Assembly (NCBI GenBank): GCA_030057555.1
Contig: JASGUU010000069.1
Location: forward strand, 1 to 64,000
Direction of reading: 5' to 3'
From: Bacillota bacterium
Lineage (GTDB): Bacteria > Bacillota > Clostridia > Saccharofermentanales > Fastidiosipilaceae
DNA length: 64,000 nucleotides
Both the position numbers and the translations under genes were made by a program. Shown here piece by piece: positions 52,901 through 61,900 of this stretch. Positions within the stretch are counted from its first letter, which is position 1; every line of letters begins with the position of its first letter. The notes under the pieces are model-generated. The model was not told the DNA's origin. It searched no databases and worked only from the letters and a program-made list of their open reading frames with translations.

Positions 52901-55900
52901 CTACACGTTCTACAGCAACCAGCTGGCCGAAGTGACCTTGAACAACCTGCCCGGGCTCCTGGAGCTCGAGCCCTACGTTTTTACCAGCAATCCCGGCCAC
53001 GATGCCTATTACAACAACGTCGTCGTCTGGGATCTGCCGGCCGAAGCCTCTGTCATTCCCTCAAAGGCGAACTACCTCGTCAATCCTGATACCGAAGAGC
53101 CCCTGACAGGTCCCTGGGTCGCCGATGACTTCACCTACACGGTCACGAACGGCGAGGCCACGATTACGGGCTTTTCCGAGCAGGGAGCCAAGCGCTTCGG
53201 CTCGGGTGTGAGACCGGTTGTCTTCCCGGCAGGTGATCCGGACGGGCTTCCCGTCGTCGGCATCGCGGATTATTCCTTCGCCAACAAAAACATCGGTTCC
53301 ATCGATCTCACGGGCATGACGAAGCTGCGCACGATCGGGGTGAATGCGTTCTATAACAACGCGCTGAGCGAGGTCAGCTTCAACGGCCTCGACAGTCTCA
53401 CAGAAATTGGCAACAATGCCTTCGGCAACAACAAACTGACCGAGCTGGACCTCGGCATTCTGCCGAAACTGACCAGAATCGGCGGCTCCGCCTTCTCCGG
53501 CAATACGATTTCGAAGCTCAAGCTTGACGGCGCTGTTTCTCTCGAGTCCATCGATTCATCCGCCTTTCAGGGCAACCGCATTTCGGAGCTCAACTTCGGC
53601 TACCTGCCGAAACTGCGGCTGATTGGCAGCTCCGCCTTCTACAGTCAGGGCGGCGATCCTCTCAGTCTCGATCTGTCGGGTCTTCCCGCCCTGGAAAGCA
53701 TCGGATCCAGAGCGTTCGAGAGCACGAACCTGGTCTCTCTCAACTTTGGCGATCTGAAGAATCTCACGATCATCAATTCTGATGCCTTTGCGAGTCACAG
53801 GCTGACAGGCGAGCTGGATCTGTCAGGTCTGGATGCCCTGACCACAATCGGTTCCGATGCCTTTGAGTGCTATTCGTCCAGTGCCTACGGCATCACAAAC
53901 GTCTTATTCCCCGCGAGCGGCAACCTGCTCCACATCAACAACTATGCCTTCCGCTACAACCGGCTGACGGAACTGGATCTGAGTCCGCTGAACAGACTCA
54001 GCACGATCGGCAGCTATGCCTTTGCCTACAACTACATCGAAAACATCATATTCCCTCAGGATCCACCTCTGACATCCATCGGCAGCTACGCCTTCCAGTC
54101 CAACAGGTTGACGGAGCTGGATCTGAGGCCGCTCAGCAGGCTGAAGTATCTCTACTATTCGACCTTCGGCTACAACGCAATCGGCGATGTCTGGGCCCCG
54201 GACAGCCTCACCTCGCTCAACAATTATACTTTCATGTATAACAAGTTGAATGTGGGATCCTCTGTTTACTCGGAAGCGATTATTCACATTGGTGATCCGA
54301 CAGGACTCAGCAACTACCTGTCCGGTGGCTGGGGACATCTGATTAACCCCAAAAAACTCTACTTCACCTACAAGGATCGCGAAGGCAACGAAATCCTGCC
54401 GAGCCGGACCGAGTACTACAAAGGCAGCAATGCCAGTGAAACCTATTATGCGCCTGACATGGCCGAGTATCTGGCCAATCCGGCTTCGAAGACGGTCACG
54501 TTCGAGGAGCATCAGAACGAGTACTTCATTAACTTCGTCTATGACAAGCTCGAGTTCTTCGAGACAGACGCGTTTACACTCGGACATACCAATGTCGGCA
54601 CGAACCGGGCCTATGTCGGAAATCACCTGTATACGAATCTGACGCTCGCACTTTCGTCCGGGCAGGAGACTTACGAGAACGTCGAGCTGCGCGTCTATTA
54701 CAATCCGGAATATATCAACAGCGCGGAGGTCACGGCACCGTTGATGGGCGATGCCTATACGATCACGAAGCCGACCGACGGCAAACCTTACATTTCCTTC
54801 CATTTCCCAAAGCTCGTCGGTGGCCAGTCCTTTGTAATTCCCGTAACCTGGGCCTTCAAGACGGATTACACGCCGCAGGATCAGGCCGAAATCCTCTACA
54901 CGCAGCTGAGAAGTGCTGACAATCAGGTGCTGGCCTTTGCCACCGATGGGGCAGGGCATCCCGCGAACCCGACGATTGAGGCCTACTACCATGAGCCCTA
55001 CATAGAAAAGGGTGCCGTGGGAACGAACCAGTACAACGGTGGCCCCCGCGTGGCCGGCAGCTTCACGACGACGGAAATCGAGGGTGAGGACATCGTTCAC
55101 GTAGACGTGCCCGTTGATGTGGCGTACAGCTTCCGCATCATGCAGACGGCCAACACGTCCAACTTCGACCGCAATATCGAGACGATCACCTACATCGACA
55201 CGCTCCCGACCTATCAGGCGGTGGAGGACGGACAGATTGTCACCAGGACGGCCGTCATCAATTTGTCGACGAGCCCCGGCTGGTCCTACTATGATCCCGT
55301 CAGCGAAATGCCCGTCGAAGGCCCGACGGCCTACGGCATTGTGACCGTGCCCAACTACGACAAGGACTTTGCCTACTCGTATCCGACGCTGAATCTGCAG
55401 TTCCCCGGCGGCATCAAGGATCAGACGGTCAAGAATCAGGTGGAGGCCAGGCTCACACCGGCGAACAGGCCGGACGGGGAGCCGATCATCGTGACCTCGG
55501 ACGATGTCAACATCTCCCTGATCGCGGGTACGGTGCCGAATCCGCCCGTATATGTCACGGTGACAACGCTGACCAAGACAGTCGCGCCCCGGACGGTGCT
55601 CGACTATCAGCCGACGAAGGAGGCCGCGGGCTTTACCTGGCCGGTGCGCTTTACCGTCGGCACCGATGATCTCGCCCTGGCCAAGGTCTTCACCAATGTG
55701 GTCTTCGAGGACTTCGCCCTGGACGACCGTCTGGTCTACACGAAGGTCCAACTGCCCAGCACGGGCCATGTGGCGGTCGTGAAGGCCTGGCGGGCCGACG
55801 GTACGGAGATAGAGGATTACGGCGGGGAGACCAGCGGTGGTGTCTTCGAGTTCCCGCCCTACAGTCCGGGCATGGAACGCATCGACAGGATCACGGTCGA

Positions 55901-58900
55901 TCTCGGCGACAGGGAGGTCATGACCGGCTACAGCATCAACGTGATGACGACCTTTGCAAATCCCTCGGATGAGACCGCGGACGACTACGCGTACTACGAT
56001 ACGGAGAATCATGCCAACAACTACATGCCCAACTCGGCCAGAGTCACGGCGAGCTATACGGCGGAAGGCGAGTCCGGCGACTACAGCTCCGGGACGGTGA
56101 GCGACCGCGTCCAGATCCTGCCCTTCACCCTGAAGGCAATTCCGGACAAGACCCAGACCTTCCGTTCATCCGAGCCCGGCCAGGATCCGACCAGCCAGCT
56201 CCCGCACTATCCCGGCGACGAGGGGACATACACGATCAGTATCAAGAGGAGCCTCAACGGCCGTCCCTTCACCATGACGGACGCCGACCTGCCGATCGAA
56301 AACTTCCGCATGGTCGACCTGCTGCCGCTCGACATCGTTGTCAAACCGGAAGACATCCGGCTGTCGGCGGAGTTTGCCGCCCAGCCCGGAGCCGGCTTCG
56401 AAATGCTGGCCGACTACGGCTCGACGGGCCGTGTCGCGATCATCTTCACGGCTGATTCCGTGGCCGCCAACGTCACGACGGTCGCCAGCATTGATGCCAA
56501 GATCGATCTGGCGATGAGCGCCGGCTACCATAAGAATGATCTCTACATGTCCTTCAACACAGGGCCGGGGCATGACTGGGAATACGGACAACCGGTGACC
56601 GCCGATGATCTGGGCGACAGTCCTGAAAATCCCTACATGTACGACTATGTCTCGCTCTTACTGGTGAAGGCGCAGGCGATGAATGCCATCAAGTATGTGC
56701 GCAATGCCAGACTCGACACGGCTACGGGCCGGCTCGTCGGCACCGGCACCTGGACCGAGGGCATCTATACCGGGGATGAGGAGTATTTCCAGTATCGGCT
56801 TTTCGTCAAGAATGACACCGTCGAAGATCGCGACAAAAACGAGATCTATGATGTCTTCCCCCGCTACCTCGATCGCATGATTCAGATGAACACGCAGGGC
56901 CAGCGCGCCAACCGCGGTTCGGCCTTCAGCAACAGGATTCTCGCTGCGCGACTCGAAGGGACGACGGCGGACGAGTTCCGGATTGAGTACACGACCGATA
57001 CCACGGTCGCCAACATTCCGAATGGCACCGAGGCGGGCGTCTACCTCAGGGCCCGTAGCTGGGTTCCCGCCGGTCCCGACGGGTCGGCCCCGGAGGGTGC
57101 GACGGCCATGCGTATCATCCCGAAGGACGGCTCCACCGGCATGATCAAAAAGGACGATACCCTCATCGTCATCGTCGATGCCCAGGCTCCGCCGTACAAC
57201 GCCGATACCTCGGGCAGACGGGGTTATAACAGTTTCGTTCGCATCGACGATTCGCTCGAGACATTTATCGAGGTCCCGTCTGTCTGGAACGAAGTGCCGA
57301 CGCCGCTGGGCACGCTGCGGGTAGGCAAACGCTCACGCACCTTCGACCCCGCGAAACCCGGAGTCGTCGCCTATGATGTGCCGCTGGCCGGCGCGGAGTT
57401 TACCCTCTATTCCGAAAGTGGCATTCCACTCAGAACCGCTGTCAGCAATGACGATGGCTTCGCCGTCTTTGAGGATCTGCGGGTAGGCACATATCTGCTC
57501 GCCGAGACGGCTGTCCCAGCGGGCCATTATGAGCCGGAGGAGAGTACGCAGATCAAGGTGGAGAGGTCGGTCTGGGAGAAACAGGCCAATCTCGTCTACA
57601 CGGTCGGTCCGTTCTACAACGAGCCGGTCGTCAGCGGAACGGTTGTGATCGAGAAGCGCAACGCAGCCGGCGAGATCATGCCGGGCATCTCCTTTGCCCT
57701 GACGGACACGGCGAGCGGCGACAAGTACATGGCCACGACCGGAAGCGACGGCCGGGCGACATTTGCCAATGTTCCCTACGGTGCCTATACGCTCACCGAG
57801 ACCAACGCCCCCAGGCTGCTGGCGCCGATTGCTCCGATCATGGTCAAGATCGATGTGCCGAACAAGGTGGTGGACTACACCGGTACGGCGGCGCTGCGCA
57901 ACGACAGGGCCAATGTGGCTCTGTTCAAGCTCGGCATACGCGGCGCACTCGACAGCAGCAAAGACCTGTCGCAGTACACGAAGTCGGACGGCACCGTTGT
58001 CGCCGAATCGTGGCGCTTCGAGATCCGGAACCTGACAACTGTCAGCGAGTCGCCGCGACAGGTGAACTACACCAGCAGCCATGTGAGAAACGGCTTCAGG
58101 ATCGAGGAACTCAGGGTCGGCGATCTCTACGAGATCGAGGAGCTTTCGGGCCCGGCGCAGACCCAGACCGTGTACATTCACAACAAGACTGTCTACCAGT
58201 TCAGGATCAACAAGGCCGGTGTGCTGGTTGACGCCGATGGCGAGCCCTTCAGGGCGCAGAGCATCTACTTCCCCAACGCACGGAAGACGGTCGACGGCGC
58301 CGTTGTCGTCACCAAGGTAGATACCGAAGGAGCGCCGCTGCAGGATGCCGTGTTCAGTCTGGCCATGCTGAACAAGGCCACCTCGACCTTCGAGGTGCTG
58401 TACGAGGCAAATTCAGATGCCGACGGCCGGGTGACATGGGACGAGCTCGAACCCGGCAGCTACGAAATCCGGGAAGTCGCGGCGCCGGTGGGCTATATCA
58501 GAACCAGTGATGTCTACCGCTTCGTCGTCGAAGATTTCGCTACGACAAGCATGCTGACCAATTCCAGCTACGCGCATCGAGAGGGAGGTCTGACCCATAA
58601 CTTCAGCTTCACGGCCGTCAACCGGGAGATCAATCTCAGCCTCGTCAAGCGGCATCTGGTGGCCACCAATGTGCCCGAGGCAGAGAAGGATGCCCTGCTC
58701 GCGCAGAATCCCGCCTACAGGGCGGTCGCGAAACCGGTGGGCTATGACGTCTATGAAGTTCTGGCCGGCGCCACGTTCACGCTCTACAGGGAAGTCGACG
58801 TGAATGGTGTCAAAGTCAGGGAGGTCATCGCCGAGAATCTCGTTTCCGATGCGGAGGGCCTGATTTCCGTGGACGGAATCTCCGGGTTCAGCTGGGACGA

Positions 58901-61900
58901 GACGGCCATCTACTATCTCGAAGAGACGGCGACAGTGGACGATACCTGGCTGCTGCCGGAAAAAATGCTGAAGATCGACCTGCCGGCCGTGATCCGGAGC
59001 AATCCCACCGGCGTGGCCACTGTCTTCATGGAGAACCAGAAGAAGGTCGGCGAGATCCTGGTCTCCAAGTACGACCGCTATACAGGTACCAAGCTCACGG
59101 GCATCACATACACGCTCTACAGAGGGACGAAGGACAACTACCTGAGCGATCCCAATCCGGTCGTGAAGAAAACGGGTTCCTCCGGCTATCTGAAGTTTGA
59201 CGGTCTGCTGCCGGGAAACTATATCCTGGAAGAGACGGCGACCCTGGAAGGCTACATCCGGGATGAGACGCTGTATGAGATCGAGGTGACGCCCGACAAT
59301 CGCTACTTCTACTACTACCTCTACAACATGAGGGCTGGTGAGCTGCTCGACATCCCGGTCAAAAAGGTCTGGCTCGGCGAAGTGCCGGATTATGCCGAGG
59401 GCGAGGGCCTCGTCGTCGAGCTCTACGAAGGGACCAGTACCACGCCCATGGAGTCTGCGCTGCTGACGGCGGAGGGCGGCTGGTCGCATACCTTTGCGGG
59501 CCTGCTCAAGCGCGACAACCAGGGCAGGGTCTACACCTATGTCATCCGCGAAGGGGCCATCCCTGCGGGCTACGAGATCGCGGTCGGCGAGGGCACGGTC
59601 AAGGGTTCCTCCTACGGCCTCGACGTGACAGTGGCGGATGAAGTGGTTCTGAAGAACCACGCTCTGGGCGACCTGACGGTGACAAAGACCTGGCAGGAGC
59701 GCTATGACGAACTCCGGCCGGCTGCCGTCGTGGTGACCCTGATGCGGGCGGCATACAACGCCGATACGGGCGCCTATGGTGAATTCACCAGCCAGGGCGA
59801 TCCTGTCAACATTTCCGCTGCGACGGGTTGGGCCCATACCTGGACCGGGCTCAAGACGCATGATGTGGATGGCAGGCCCTATCGCTACAAAGTCGTCGAG
59901 GCCGCTGTCACAGGCTATCAGCTGGTGGCCCACACACCGGCCCAGGTTGAACTGACAGGCGGAGCCGAGGCCGATATCGAACTCGTCAACCGCCAGTATC
60001 TGACGCAGAAGGCAAGAAAAGCCTGGTCCGACAATGCGCCTGCGGTCAAGCCGGAGATTGTATTCCAGCTGGTGAGAAAAACGGACGACATGACCGACTT
60101 TGAGCTTGTCGACGGGGCGGCTCTCAAGACCATTCCTGACGGCTCCGCGGAGGTCGAGTGGAACGGCCTGCCGGCCACGGACGAAGAGGGGAACGTCTAT
60201 ACCTACTCCGTTTATGAGGGCTGCATCAACGACGACGATGAATTTGTCCAGCTGATACCGGAGAACTACCGCGCCGAAACCACCTTTGCACCGATCCTGA
60301 ATGAGGACAACGTCGAGATCGGCACGGAGATCATCGTAACCAACACCTGGCAGGAGACCAGTCTCACGGCAACGAAGACCTGGTCGGGCAATGCGCCGAC
60401 GGTCAAGCCGGAGGTCGAACTGGTGCTGCGCCAGAACGGCGAGCTCTACAACGGCACGGGTGTGCCGGTCACCCTCCAGAATGGAGATACCGAGGCCAGC
60501 TGGAAGAAGCTGCCGCGCTACTATTACACAGTGGATGCGGACGGGACGGTGACCGAGCATGAGTATCGCTACTCGGTCGATGAGATCAATGTCCCGGAGA
60601 GCTATGACAAAGTCCTCGACAGCGATACCGGGGTCCGGAACGAATATCATTCCGTCGTTCTGGAGGCGAGGAAGATCTTTGACCTCGACCTCGTCGAGGA
60701 AGACTTTGCCGGAACGGACATGAGGCCGGCGGAAATCCGCTTCAGCCTCTACAAGTCGACGTACGATGCCAATACGGGCACGACCTCCATGCAGAAGTAT
60801 GATGAAGTCGTTCTCGACGGTGTGGTCGACGCGGACATCACGGATGCCGGCGAGATTGAAGAGTGGCACTACATCTGGAACCGTCTGCCGAAGTACTATG
60901 AGGTCGTGGATGCGGATGGTTCGATTACGCGCCATGAGAACGAGTACAGGGTCATTGAAGAGATCATCCCGAGGTACTACGAGCTGCTGGGCTCGGAGGA
61001 CGTATCTGAGGGAGAGCTCTTCAGCTGGCAGGTTACAAACCGCTACCGCAACGCCTTTAATGCCCACAAGACCTGGGATATCGGCGCCAAAACTGTGGCC
61101 GGGCTCGGTGGTCTGCCGTCCGTTCAGCTGCAGCTGTACCGCGGCATCGTTCTGGACGACGGGACGCGGGTAGCTACTTCCGACTGGACGGAGACGGTCG
61201 GCGAGCCCGTCACACTGGACGGCCAGGCGGACGATCCCCTGCCGGGCGTCAGCCGCGAGACGACACAGGCCGACAGCCTCACCTGGACCTATGCCTGGTT
61301 CGATCTGCCGATTTACGGTGAGTGCACGGTTGACAGTCTGGCGGACTATGGCATCGCAAACGGGGATCGCGTGCGCTACTTCTACTACGTCGAGGAGGAC
61401 AGCACGGCGCCGGCTCTGGAAGACTACTCGCTCGATGCCATCAGTTCGGCCTCGACACTGCTCGTCAACCGTCTCGACAAAACAGACTTCACGGCGAAGA
61501 AGGAATGGGTCGACGGACCTGTGGACGACAGACCCGCGGTCGAATTCGTCCTCTACGCCGACTACCTCGACCCGGCTACGAATGAGAGGAGCACGGCCGA
61601 GGAGGTCAGACGTGTCACACTGGACGGTGTGGCTGACGATACCGGTGAAACCGGGTCCTGGACCTGCCATTTCGAGAATCTCAGGCATTATGTCAAGAAC
61701 GCGGATGGCAGCTACCTGAAGGATGCTGACGGACAGCCGGTTCTCTACCGCTACTTCGTAAAGGAAGAGAACGTACCGACCGACTACCGGATTTCGAGCG
61801 AGACGGACAGCACGATTACAAACAGCTATGTCATTCCGAAATTTGACATCGAAGTCAAAAAGACCTGGAACGGCGGCTATCCTGCCGACTACGAGCGGAT